64,000 nt of DNA from Lachnospiraceae bacterium (GTDB taxonomy: Bacteria; Bacillota; Clostridia; Lachnospirales; Lachnospiraceae). Location: positions 41,761-105,760 of the forward strand of contig JAUNON010000003.1 in NCBI GenBank assembly GCA_030537145.1. The letters run 5' to 3'. The notes under the pieces were generated by a model. It was given only the letters and a program-made list of their open reading frames with translations, was not told the origin of the DNA and did not search any database. Within the stretch, counting starts at the first letter, position 1, and each line of letters starts with the position of its first letter. Positions 56,337-63,619 of this stretch are shown here, in pieces. The translations under genes were made by a program, and so were the position numbers.

Positions 56337-56483
56337 ATGATAATAGGAAAGTTCTCACTTTCCTATATCATAAAAAGCACTTCGTGCGTTGATGCGCACG
56401 GATGCACAAGGTAATTGATTGCTGCGCAATCTGCATCCGGCGCAAAAAATGCCTTCTCCCCTCAAGATTGAGAGGCAGGGGAG
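56337..56483 (+). repeat. 146-bp interspersed repeat, copy 2
   Basis: About 95% identical to 40834-40979, same orientation, and again directly after the T-run of a terminator. Confidence 0.9.
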
Positions 56484-56494
56484 AAGGTATTTTT

Positions 56495-56602
56495 TTATCT
56501 CATAGGAAAGACGTTGTTGCTTTAAAGTACCAAAGTATGTGACTTTCCTATGAGATAAAAGCCCTTCGGGCAAACGATGCGCAGCTATGCGCGCGGAACA
56601 AA
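56495..56602 (+). repeat. Related hairpin repeat
   Basis: TTATCTCATAGGAAAG (56495) pairs with CTTTCCTATGAGATAA (56543-56558), then a GCCCTTCGGGC hairpin, then the 29-base segment shared with 38841. Same plan as the 146-bp repeat (TAGGAAAGT palindrome, CTTCG hairpin, GATGCGCA) but diverged. No gene is seen in 56174-56752. Confidence 0.7.
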
Positions 56603-56661
56603 AGCTGTGCTGTCGAAATATTGGAATGTGGGAGTGTCCGAAGCACACTTTTGTTCTTTCA

Positions 56662-56753
56662 CAGGAAAGCCCTTGCTGCTTTAAGCTGCGAAAGGATAAA
56701 GCATTGTCAGGAAAACCCTTGCTGCTTTAAGCTGCGAAGGGATAAAGCATTAT
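56662..56753. repeat. Tandem 46-bp repeat, two copies
   Basis: Units 56662-56707 and 56708-56753, each beginning CAGGAAA and containing TTGCTGCTTTAAGCTGCGAA, with three differences. They end at the stop codon of the truncated binding-protein gene. Confidence 0.8.
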
Positions 56754-57196
56754 CAGGAAATTCCGGCCGCTTTTTGCGCGAATTCTGTATTTACCAGATC
56801 CTGGTAGGGAGCCCTTTTTTCCAGCTCTTCTGCACTTTCCAGAATATCCTGCAGCAGATCAAAGCTGCTTTCCTCAAAAATCAGATCCTCCTTCCAGGTG
56901 TCCTGACTTTGATAGCGGTCCACAATGGCAGTGATCGTCTCCAGGTCTGTTTCAGAAAACTGAGGTGCGATGACCTGAGCGATCTCCTGGGGCGTATGGC
57001 TGTTCACATATTCCAGACCCTTCTGGATGGCATTGGTAAATCCCTGGATGATTTCCGGATGCTCCGCCATAAAATCGGATTTTGCGCAGTAGGCCGTATA
57101 AGGGACGTAGCCGGAATCGACTCCGAGAGAAGCGACCACATAGCCGGCGTTTTGCTGTTCAAGCAGGGTGGCGGCGGGTTCGAATTCTACGGAATT
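56753..57196 (-). pseudogene. ABC substrate-binding protein (NMT1/SsuA-like), 5' part removed by element insertion
   Basis: About 147 codons of the C-terminal half of a periplasmic binding protein of the nitrate/sulfonate/thiamine-precursor type survive. Readable parts are VEFEPAATLLEQQNAGYVVA, SGYVPYTAYCAKSDFM and ALPDF-like ends (YQDLVNTEFAQKAAGIS). In the frame a stop (TAA, complement of 57197-57199) comes just upstream of VEFEP, where homology should go on. The first two thirds are missing and serine-recombinase DNA begins at the same place, so the gene was interrupted by the element at about 57190. The remainder should lie at the far end of the element, outside this window. Confidence 0.75.
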
Positions 57197-57215
57197 TTAG
57201 TAATTACTACACCAT

Positions 57216-58565
57216 TCAAATAAAAGAAAATCCACTGATTTTATGTGTATTTTTGTCGATATTTATTCTTTTTACGGTCCGTTTCCAGAAAGCATTTTTA
57301 TGGGCCGCATCTAAAGCCTGATACAGTTCTACCCAACTCCCCGAAAATTCCTTTTTCAATGTAGTGTATTTTTCCAATTTTTCTTTTGAAATGTTTTCTG
57401 TTTCATCCTTAAGCGCAGCACTCAAAGCTTCATATTGACTTTCATAGTATTCGTCTGTGATACGCCCTTTCTGATACATAAGGTTAAGACGTTCTATTTC
57501 TGCTTTGATAGCGGGGACCTTGCTTTCCTGTCTGGAAGATGCCTGCAAAGAGCAGATCACATCTGATAGGTTAGAACAAAGGTGCTCCAGCATATAGGCT
57601 TCCACCACAGTCTCACTGATGCAGGCACCATCGGGGTGCTGGTCAAATTTTTTACTGCATCGATATCTTTTATATAGACTGACGCTGCCATCTTTCAATT
57701 TCTGTTTTTTCACAATTCCTGTCATTGTGGCCCCGCAGACGGGACAGGCGATAAGCCCGGAAAAAATATAAGGCTCATTTGTATGGGGATACGATTTTGT
57801 GTCGCTGGTATGCTTAATCATATTGAGCTGCTCCTTTGTGATGTAGGCAGGATAGTAATTATCACGGCCTTGATAAATCCCCGCATACAGATCAGAGGAT
57901 AAAATACGATTGATCTGATATTGAGTGGGTTTTTGGGGATGATCATTATATTTGCTTAAAATATGGTATACCGTTTTGCGTTTGGAAAAACAGAAGAAGT
58001 AGAAAGAAAATATTTCGTTTACGATTTCCTCCGTTTCTGGGTTCTTCTGCAGCTTCTTTTTTACTGAAATATATCCGTAGGGGGCCGCACCGGTGACATG
58101 TTCTCCATTTCTCACTTTGTGTTCCAGGACAACTTTGATGCGCTCGCTGGTGCGGTCACACTCATTTTGAGCCACCGCCAGCATGATATTCACCACCATC
58201 TGGCCGTTGGCAGTGGAGGTATCGTAGTCCTCGAAGATGGTTTTCCAGTAGCAGTTGTGTTTTTCCAGTATTTCCTGTGTGGTCTGGTATTCCTTGATAT
58301 TCCGAAACCACCGATCCAGCTTTGTCACCAGAATAATATCGATTTTATTATTCTGTACATCCCGTAGCAGACGCAGAAGAGCAGGGCGCTTATTTACCGG
58401 CTTCCTGGCAGAGACACCCTCATCTGCATAGATATCCACAATCTGATACCCCATACGATTAGCGTATTCTGTCAGATCTTTGATCTGGGCCGGAAGGGAC
58501 AGGCCATGGATGAACTGCTCCTCCGTAGAAACACGTGGATATAAAGCACAGCGTAATTGTTTCAT
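57216..58565 (-). CDS. Large serine recombinase (integrase)
   Basis: A 449-residue site-specific recombinase. The resolvase domain (about 1-150) has the nucleophile Ser13 in YPRVSTEEQ and the YADEGVSARKPVNKRPALLRLL motif, quoted in part (DEGVSARKPVNKRP). The recombinase domain (about 155-260; GAAPYGYI) and a zinc ribbon (CPVCGAT with Cys-rich partner YRCSKK, about 285-335) follow, and a coiled coil lies near the C-terminus (about 355-415). It is short for the class but complete. Its stop lies only about 20 bases from the junction with the interrupted gene, the usual place for an integrase next to its attachment site. Start ATG has AAGGAGG before it. Confidence 0.93.
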   Translation of the reverse strand: MKQLRCALYPRVSTEEQFIHGLSLPAQIKDLTEYANRMGYQIVDIYADEGVSARKPVNKRPALLRLLRDVQNNKIDIILVTKLDRWFRNIKEYQTTQEILEKHNCYWKTIFEDYDTSTANGQMVVNIMLAVAQNECDRTSERIKVVLEHKVRNGEHVTGAAPYGYISVKKKLQKNPETEEIVNEIFSFYFFCFSKRKTVYHILSKYNDHPQKPTQYQINRILSSDLYAGIYQGRDNYYPAYITKEQLNMIKHTSDTKSYPHTNEPYIFSGLIACPVCGATMTGIVKKQKLKDGSVSLYKRYRCSKKFDQHPDGACISETVVEAYMLEHLCSNLSDVICSLQASSRQESKVPAIKAEIERLNLMYQKGRITDEYYESQYEALSAALKDETENISKEKLEKYTTLKKEFSGSWVELYQALDAAHKNAFWKRTVKRINIDKNTHKISGFSFI

Positions 58566-58613
58566 GGCAATCCTCCTTGGTAAAATGTATGTTTAAGGTA
58601 TAAAAAATAGGCT

Positions 58614-58642
58614 TTGCAAGCCCTGGAGGATTGTGGTATAAT
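58614..58642 (+). promoter_or_regulatory. Promoter driving repeat unit copy 1
   Basis: TTGCAA, 17 bp, TATAAT. The -10 box lies within the 100-bp repeat, the -35 box outside it. Confidence 0.6.
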
Positions 58643-58732
58643 TCATCTTGTCGAGGGATGATTATACCGGCCTCCGGGCCTGTATAGAAATCTGTGTGAA
58701 GCCGTCTCGGGTGGTGCCGGGGCGGTTTTGCT
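58633..58732 (+). ncRNA. 100-bp duplicated promoter-hairpin-terminator unit, copy 1 (candidate small RNA)
   Basis: Starts GTGGTATAATTCATC. A TATACCGGCC/GGGCCTGTATA hairpin is followed by AAGCCGTCTCGG pairing with CCGGGGCGGTTTT and a T-run, that is, a terminator. A transcript of about 85 nucleotides from 58649 would contain no open frame of note. It is 98% identical to 59525-59624. Confidence 0.55.
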
Positions 58733-58816
58733 TTATAACGGAAAGAACCCCGTATTTCTACGAGGTCCTCACATAGTAACGTCAATCTTCTTTAATACCA
58801 TATAGGTAGTATGAAC

Positions 58817-58936
58817 TAAAAAAGATAGATTATTCAGCCGGGTGGCAATCCGGCATCTCTTTAAGACCTCATGGGCGTGATAGCTGCCTGTTCTATCCTT
58901 AAATAATCTATCTCAATTAACAATATATGTATTTGT
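58817..58936 (-). ncRNA. Candidate structured RNA with own promoter and terminator
   Basis: On the minus strand a 12-bp stem (AGATAGATTATT with AATAATCTATCT, plus-strand positions 58823-58834 and 58902-58913) closes the molecule. Inside are GATAG/CTATC and GCCGG/CCGGC hairpins around conserved-looking single strands (CACGCCCATGAGGTCTTAAA). A run of six T follows the closing stem. A strong promoter stands at 58943-58971. No open frame is present. I do not recognise the family. Confidence 0.6.
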
Positions 58937-58942
58937 ACGTTA

Positions 58943-58971
58943 ATAATACATTTTTTGTCCTGAAAAGTCAA
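58943..58971 (-). promoter_or_regulatory. Promoter of the minus-strand structured RNA
   Basis: On the minus strand TTGACT, 17 bp, TATTAT. It begins right after the stop codon of the PBECR-like gene. Confidence 0.7.
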
Positions 58972-58976
58972 TAGAT

Positions 58977-59516
58977 TTATTGGCATTTCCATGCACGTCC
59001 ATTTTTTATGTAATTGTCAAGCTGTGATTCCCGCAAGGGATACATTGTCCGATAAGCAAGTTTTCCGTCCATAGACACTCTGATTGCTACAGAAGTGTGA
59101 TCGCTATAATCTTTAATGAACGATATACTGTCTTTATTTGGATGAATACTGATGTAATCAGGTTTCTGAATAATATCCGGTATGTGCCGGAAACAATGCT
59201 CATATTCTTCAGGAGAAGAAAAATCTTTCCGATGCCGCTCCGTGTGTTTGATACGATCAGACCAAAATATGATATCCGTTTCCGAAGAAAGTTTCTCGGA
59301 AAATTCTGGATATTTCTCAATGATAGATGAGATTATATCGGGACGAATGCGTCCAATAGAAACAAATTTTTCTAAATCAGAAAAAGTGTTAGTATTTAGT
59401 TGTGATACTGTTTTGATAATCTCACCTTCTTTTTGTGTAATGTCCTCCGTTAAATCCGCCTTTGGGCATGGGTGATATTTTGCCAATGTTGGCAAAATGT
59501 TCGGAGACCGGGTCAC
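58977..59516 (-). CDS. PBECR-like (barnase/EndoU/RelE-type nuclease fold) protein
   Basis: Up to 179 residues. The C-terminal 100 residues resemble the phage-Barnase-EndoU-ColicinE5/D-RelE-like nuclease domains: IIFWSDRIKHTERHRKDF, the His in HCFRHIPDIIQKPDYISIHP, a core strand TSVAIRVSMDGKLAYRTMYP and an end with YIKNGRAWKC. Such domains are toxins or parts of phage polyvalent proteins. The start is uncertain. The GTG at 59516 has no ribosome site and the frame upstream runs toward the 100-bp repeat, so the gene may be a truncated C-terminal part of a larger protein. A 20-bp palindrome (59478-59497) lies within its first codons. Confidence 0.5.
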   Translation of the reverse strand: MTRSPNILPTLAKYHPCPKADLTEDITQKEGEIIKTVSQLNTNTFSDLEKFVSIGRIRPDIISSIIEKYPEFSEKLSSETDIIFWSDRIKHTERHRKDFSSPEEYEHCFRHIPDIIQKPDYISIHPNKDSISFIKDYSDHTSVAIRVSMDGKLAYRTMYPLRESQLDNYIKNGRAWKCQ

Positions 59517-59524
59517 TTTGAAAA

Positions 59525-59624
59525 GTGGTATAATTCATCTTGTCGAGGGATGATTATACCGGCCTCCGGGCCTGTATAGAAATCTGTGTGAAGCCGTCCT
59601 GGGTGGTGCCGGGGCGGTTTTGCT
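59525..59624 (+). repeat. 100-bp duplicated unit, copy 2
   Basis: Differs from 58633-58732 by a TC/CT swap only. The -10 box TATAAT is kept at 59529 but no good -35 box is present 17 bases upstream, so this copy may be silent. It ends just inside the end of the Uma2 gene region. Confidence 0.85.
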
Positions 59625-59626
59625 AT

Positions 59627-60172
59627 TTAATTAAAAAGTTCCGATATGGTAATGCTCAAATCACTATAGATACCTACCTGAATGTCCTGATCAAAAGGAA
59701 CGATAGTAGGAGCAGCATCATCTTCATAACGGTAAATGGTAGTGCGCTGCTTTTCGGGGTCAACGATCCAGTATTCCCGTACACCAGCTTCTGAATAAAG
59801 AGTGTTCTTTTTAGAATAATCCATTTTTCGGCTGCTTGGGGAGACTACCTCAACAATAAAATCCGGCGCTCCTTCACATCCACGGTCAGAAAGCTTTGAT
59901 TTATCGCAGATAATACTTAGATCAGGCTCTACGTAAGTTTCATCATTGGCATTCAAATTCACAGCGAACGGGGCAGGATATACTTTGCAATCTCCCCCTC
60001 TTGATTTGATGTGGTTGGAGAATGTAACAGTAAGCTCACGGACAAGCTCTTGATGGATTCGGCTCGGCGGAGCCATGGCGAAGAGTTTTCCATCAATCAG
60101 CTCTGCACGCTGTCCCTCCGGTAAATTCCAATAATCTTCTGATGTATAAGTATTATTTTCGAGTAATGGCAT
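59627..60172 (-). CDS. Uma2-family (DUF820) putative endonuclease
   Basis: A 181-residue protein with the restriction-endonuclease-like core of Uma2: RAELIDGKLF, VEPDLSIICD, APDFIVEVVSPSSRKMDY and the GVREYWIVDPEKQ end. The acidic and Lys residues of a PD-(D/E)xK site (Asp in EPD, Glu in VEV, then a polar Ser-x-Ser) are visible. These proteins are frequent in cyanobacteria and in Firmicutes mobile DNA, and their substrate is unknown. The ATG has GAGAGGAG before it. It is followed on the left by the 100-bp unit. Confidence 0.88.
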   Translation of the reverse strand: MPLLENNTYTSEDYWNLPEGQRAELIDGKLFAMAPPSRIHQELVRELTVTFSNHIKSRGGDCKVYPAPFAVNLNANDETYVEPDLSIICDKSKLSDRGCEGAPDFIVEVVSPSSRKMDYSKKNTLYSEAGVREYWIVDPEKQRTTIYRYEDDAAPTIVPFDQDIQVGIYSDLSITISELFN

Positions 60173-60229
60173 GGAAACAACTCCTCTCAGGTATAAGTAT
60201 GTGCGGTTCAGTGAGTGATATTCTGTGGC

Positions 60230-61039
60230 TTAGTCATCTATAATTTCATACTGACCTTTCAGTTTCCCAATCACTTTTCCCATGCAAACAATGTTGTCAT
60301 ACTCAGATATTTTTATATTATCTGATTCCGGGTTCCGGGAAATCAGCTCCTTTTCTCCATATTCTTTGATATAGGCTTTCCCATTAATGACAAAGATACC
60401 AACATCTCCATGTTGCATTTCCAGACGCTGGGATACCATGACCATATCCCCATCATTATAATCCGGTTCCATAGAATGACCAGACACACGGATTACATAA
60501 TCTACTCTATCGTCCCAATCGGATTCAGACACTGTAATTTTTGACGTAGCTTCATTTCCGAGAATAAAAACGCCGCCGCCTGCAGATGCACTGCGGAAGT
60601 ATTCTGCAATGCGGGCTGCTTGATTGCTGCGTACCGGAAAGTCAATCACGGCAGTAGGTTGGGATTCCAGTTCAGTGATGCGTTCTTTTTCTTTCTTCAT
60701 TTTCTCAGCGATTACATACTCATGATTTAATATATATTCCACTGCTTTCGCACCTTCTGGATGATGTTCTGAAACGAAGCGATATTTTTTTATGATGTTT
60801 TCAAATTCTTCTGGTGATGCTTCATCTTTATAAAGTTCTCGTGTTTCGTCTTGAAAAAGATAATTGGCATCACAGTGTAAGATGTCAAACAAATCATATA
60901 AAAGAGTAGCACGTGGGGAATTAACGTCTGTTTCCCAATTTCCAATGGCTCCTTTGCTTACCCCCAGCATTTCGGCAAGTTGCGGTTGCGTAATCCCAAG
61001 AACTTCTCTTTTTTCTTTTAATCTAGTACCAAAACTCAT
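60230..61039 (-). CDS. CI/LexA-type repressor (XRE helix-turn-helix plus S24 peptidase)
   Basis: A 269-residue lysogeny-type regulator. The N-terminal helix-turn-helix (about 5-60; ITQPQLAEMLGVSKGAIGNWE) is followed by a linker with a coiled coil (100-130). The S24 domain (about 150-269) has the catalytic Ser in VSGHSMEPDYNDGD and Lys in KAYIKEYG. An Ala-Gly cleavage site is likely in SASAGGG. It would be self-cleaved on RecA activation and release the divergent genes. It faces a Cro-like gene across an operator array. Confidence 0.93.
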   Translation of the reverse strand: MSFGTRLKEKREVLGITQPQLAEMLGVSKGAIGNWETDVNSPRATLLYDLFDILHCDANYLFQDETRELYKDEASPEEFENIIKKYRFVSEHHPEGAKAVEYILNHEYVIAEKMKKEKERITELESQPTAVIDFPVRSNQAARIAEYFRSASAGGGVFILGNEATSKITVSESDWDDRVDYVIRVSGHSMEPDYNDGDMVMVSQRLEMQHGDVGIFVINGKAYIKEYGEKELISRNPESDNIKISEYDNIVCMGKVIGKLKGQYEIIDD

Positions 61040-61062
61040 ATTTTCACCTCCATCATATAAAG

Positions 61063-61178
61063 ATACTACTACAAAAATCTGAGAAAATCAATACAAAAAA
61101 GCAAAAAAGCTGAGAAATAGTTATTGAAATCTCAGAAAAACTATGATACTGTACATACATAGCAAAGAAAAACTGAGA
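61063..61178. promoter_or_regulatory. Divergent promoter-operator region of the repressor switch
   Basis: CTGAGA occurs at 61079, 61110 and 61173 and its complement TCTCAG at 61130, the middle two forming an inverted pair. The leftward promoter for the repressor is TTGATT, 17 bp, TAGTAT (complement of 61063-61091). The rightward one is TTGAAA (61124), 17 bp, TACTGT. The half-sites overlap both promoters, as expected of a CI/Cro switch. Confidence 0.7.
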
Positions 61179-61198
61179 ATTGAAAGGGGGAGTACAGC

Positions 61199-61429
61199 GT
61201 GACTATAGCAGAAGCGAATGAGCCTTTAGCAACTGGATTAAAAGTAATTATAGCCAAAAAGGGTTTAAAGAATCTGCACGTAGCGAAAGAAACGGGTTGC
61301 ACCGCCCAGGAACTTAGCGACATGCTGAATGGGCGTCGGTTGATAAAGGCCTGTGACATACCTAGACTCACTAAAGCGCTAGGCGTCACATCCGATGATA
61401 TCTATGCGGCAGGAAAGAAAGAAGGATGA
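61199..61429 (+). CDS. Cro-like helix-turn-helix protein
   Basis: A 76-residue XRE-family DNA-binding protein (LHVAKETGCTAQELSDMLNG as helix-turn-helix). It starts with GTG after AAAGGGGGAG. It is the first rightward gene from the divergent switch and probably counters the repressor. The next small gene starts 3 bases after its stop. Confidence 0.85.
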   Translation: MTIAEANEPLATGLKVIIAKKGLKNLHVAKETGCTAQELSDMLNGRRLIKACDIPRLTKALGVTSDDIYAAGKKEG

Positions 61430-61432
61430 GTG

Positions 61433-61579
61433 ATGAAGAATAAAATAAGTATCCACGTTGACGTAAAGGAGTTGGACGAGGCTCTGGAAAAAGCGAACAG
61501 ATTAAAAGAACTATTGACGGAAGTTCAGGAATTAATCTATTCGCTGTTAAACCCGGATGTCAACCGAACAGACTGTTGA
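61433..61579 (+). CDS. Small coiled-coil protein
   Basis: 48 residues, beginning MKNKISIHVDVKELDEALEK and forming one long amphipathic helix. Short proteins of this kind occur right after the Cro-like gene in many Firmicutes prophages. It overlaps the end of the convergent zinc-ribbon gene by 20 bases. No function is known. Confidence 0.65.
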   Translation: MKNKISIHVDVKELDEALEKANRLKELLTEVQELIYSLLNPDVNRTDC

Positions 61580-61763
61580 TTTGCTTTTCAATATTCTTAA
61601 TCTGTTTGTCGAAGTCTCTTCCGTCCAAGTGAATGCTTGATTTGCAGTTAGGGCATTTCACATCGTGGTTGATATCTCTTCCGCGGAAACAGACTTTACG
61701 GCCGCACTCAGGACACTCAAAGTCAAATTTTTCGTTGTCAAGATCGAATGCAAATTTTGACAT
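61560..61763 (-). CDS. Small zinc-ribbon protein
   Basis: 67 residues with Cys pairs CPEC and CPNC in a classic zinc ribbon, followed by a helical tail. The ATG (complement of 61761-61763) has AAAGGAGG eight bases before it; a longer frame to 61805 is not needed. It has its own direction against the neighbouring genes and a 14-bp palindrome (CACAATATATTGTG, 61864) upstream. The function is unknown. Confidence 0.7.
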   Translation of the reverse strand: MSKFAFDLDNEKFDFECPECGRKVCFRGRDINHDVKCPNCKSSIHLDGRDFDKQIKNIEKQINSLFG

Positions 61764-61988
61764 ATGGTAGCCTCCTTTCATATGAGATAAAGGGAATATT
61801 ACCACAATAATATTGATACGTCAATACAAAACACCAAATAATGAGTAGAAACAAATGTTCATGCACAATATATTGTGAAAATCAATATTTTTATATTGAA
61901 AAGCAAAAAACAAAATATTTAGAATTTATTAAGTTTTTTAATACAAAATATAGGATTTGTAAATGGAGCAGAGAAGGAGGTGGTATAG

Positions 61989-62216
61989 GTGAACTTGTTT
62001 GAAACATATTTTAGAGAACTAGAAAATGGCGATATAGAACAATGCTACAGGTATCGGGGCGAAGAACTTGCAAAGAAATCTGATGTATACGAGTGGTATA
62101 TAAAGGCCAGGGCATACACGGACACTTTCAGTACAAGAAGTAAAATAGCCCTTGGGATTTCAATATTTAGTATGGCTGTCTCGGTTACTACTACTGTATT
62201 ATGCATTTTTACTTAA
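61989..62216 (+). CDS. Small single-pass membrane protein
   Basis: 75 residues; a charged N-terminal half (FRELENGDIEQCYRYRGEEL) and a C-terminal membrane helix (about 52-74). It starts with GTG behind AAGGAGGTGG. Its upstream AT-rich sequence (TTTAATACAAAATATAGG) resembles the one before the gene at 63132. It overlaps the convergent gene by 8 bases. Confidence 0.6.
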   Translation: MNLFETYFRELENGDIEQCYRYRGEELAKKSDVYEWYIKARAYTDTFSTRSKIALGISIFSMAVSVTTTVLCIFT

Positions 62217-62562
62217 GAAAGATAGAGGTAGCAAGTGCCATCATTGAAATCGCTACAGATATTGAAGAGGTGACTAAGGGCACGTACCATTTAATAAAGG
62301 CTTCTCGTCTATCCTCCACATATTTGTTCCCAAGAGGTGTTAGGCCGATGGAACCATTTGCAGAAGTGTGAGTTATGTCAAAGGTAATATGTTTGGATTC
62401 ATCCCGGTATGCAGCATATTGCTGCGGACAGAGGTATAACGCAGCAATCATTGCATCCTCCCCGAATTTATTACTGATTTTACAGAGTTTTACCTCTTTG
62501 TGTCGGTAAATATATTTCATTATCGTATACGTCTCTTTGTCGATGATGAATGGTATTTCCAT
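62209..62562 (-). CDS. Hypothetical protein with C-terminal membrane helix
   Basis: 117 residues. The first 60 look like a winged-helix fold (ETYTIMKYIYRHKEVKLCKI) and the last 20 form a membrane helix. The ATG has GGGAGG before it. It shares its general pattern with the fragment at 62834 (GLTPLGNKYVEDRREAFIKW against SLTSSAIFYMENRFKNGIKE), so the two may be paralogues. Confidence 0.6.
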   Translation of the reverse strand: MEIPFIIDKETYTIMKYIYRHKEVKLCKISNKFGEDAMIAALYLCPQQYAAYRDESKHITFDITHTSANGSIGLTPLGNKYVEDRREAFIKWYVPLVTSSISVAISMMALATSIFLK

Positions 62563-62619
62563 AAGTGACCTCCCTAAATAGTTTAATCTGAATTATACCA
62601 CCAGAAAGGAAGTGAGACA

Positions 62620-62844
62620 ATGTCGGAAAAAGAGAAAAAAGTAACGTATTTGTGCGATGGAGAAAAGCCTGATTGCAAGAGAACGCATTGCTACAAAAAT
62701 ACGGACGATGGACTGTGCAGACATACATCGGATATTGATCATGCGATTAATTTCATCAAGAAGGACAGTGGGGACAAAACGATTTACAGAGAAATCATCC
62801 GCTCTGAAATAGTCGGAACGGATGAAATACAAACTAAGGAATAA
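62620..62844 (+). CDS. Small cysteine-rich protein
   Basis: 74 residues with five clustered cysteines and a histidine (YLCDGEKPDCKRTHCYKN, LCRHTSDIDHA), probably metal-binding. The ATG has AAGGAAGTGAG before it. Similar short proteins are common in mobile elements of gut Firmicutes, with no assigned role. Confidence 0.7.
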   Translation: MSEKEKKVTYLCDGEKPDCKRTHCYKNTDDGLCRHTSDIDHAINFIKKDSGDKTIYREIIRSEIVGTDEIQTKE

Positions 62845-63061
62845 ACTTAGAAATAAAATCTGTGATTTCCTTTATACCGTTTTTGAAACGATTTTCCATG
62901 TAGAAAATGGCGGATGATGTGAGGGATATTCCTGAAAGAATATCATCCCCAGGATCACCAGTTATCAGATTGTTACACTTAAGTTCCCATACCAGTTCAT
63001 CAGCATCATCAAAATGTTGATCGGACAAGAAATTTTTGTGGATATCATATGTATCGCCGAA
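62834..63061 (-). pseudogene. Fragment of a winged-helix/membrane-associated protein
   Basis: The frame reads FGDTYDIHKNFLSDQHFDDA and on to IKEITDFISKFIP with no ATG. Only a TTG at 63028 could serve, without a ribosome site. It looks like the C-terminal part of a small protein whose front was lost. Confidence 0.45.
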
Positions 63062-63131
63062 ATTTAAGAATTTTAATATAAAATATAGAATTTACAAACT
63101 TAATAAACGCAAAAAGGAGGGGGGATGAGCG

Positions 63132-63299
63132 ATGATAATAACGGTGATGATGCCGATCTACATTGCCATGTGGGTGCTGGCAGTTCATATTCAGTATTTG
63201 ATGAGAAATGAAAAAAGACCAGATAGAATGTGGATCTATCCAGTCTTTACAATGATTGGGATTAGTTTTTTGGCTTTGATTGGATTCTTGTCGCATTAG
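63132..63299 (+). CDS. Small two-helix membrane protein
   Basis: 55 residues, two membrane helices (ITVMMPIYIAMWVLAVHI and FTMIGISFLALIGFL) joined by a basic loop (RNEKRPDR). The ATG at 63132 is behind AAAGGAGGGG; an ATG at 63125 opens a shorter frame. Unknown function. Confidence 0.6.
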   Translation: MIITVMMPIYIAMWVLAVHIQYLMRNEKRPDRMWIYPVFTMIGISFLALIGFLSH

Positions 63300-63510
63300 G
63301 CTTTGCATAATCACCTACCTGCGGGTTAGTAAATGTTACATCAGGCGAACTGCCAAGAGAAGCTTGCAGCCTTCCAAATTGTGTTGGAGCCATAGCTTGC
63401 AAAATACACATAGTATCTTGGACGTAAGTAACATAGCCAACACCTCGGTATAATTCAAGACGTCCAAGGCTTTGGCTTGTTTCTGGATCAATGAAAAAAA
63501 TGAAAGAGAG
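63262..63510 (-). pseudogene. Remnant of an unknown gene
   Basis: An open frame of about 80 codons reads IDPETSQSLGRLELYRGVGY, then PTQFGRLQASLGSSPDVTF and ends NATRIQSKPKN. It has a protein-like composition but no start codon, and it overlaps the convergent gene at its end. Probably the last part of a lost gene. Nothing else is supported in 63300-63521. Confidence 0.4.
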
Positions 63511-63521
63511 GTTAAGAGTTT

Positions 63522-63614
63522 ATGTCAGCAACGAAAGAATTATTTACAAATTTACAGGAACGGACCTACAAGAAACTGAACTATCTGGGAGTACCTCAGG
63601 AAACAATTAGGTGA
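63522..63614 (+). CDS. Very short peptide gene
   Basis: 30 residues (MSATKELFTNLQERTYKKLN and ten more). The ATG has AGAGAGG before it. It may be a real short gene or the front of a truncated one. Low certainty. Confidence 0.35.
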   Translation: MSATKELFTNLQERTYKKLNYLGVPQETIR

Positions 63615-63619
63615 GATAA

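Noticed and set aside
57177..57188. GGGTTCGAATTC, resembling a tRNA T-arm and thus a tRNA attachment site
   Set aside because: It lies in frame within the binding-protein fragment (VEFEP) and no cloverleaf can be folded around it.
63491..63610. A 39-codon frame starting ATGAAAAAAATGAAAG
   Set aside because: No ribosome site; it overlaps a better-placed short frame at 63522 and neither end fits a known gene.
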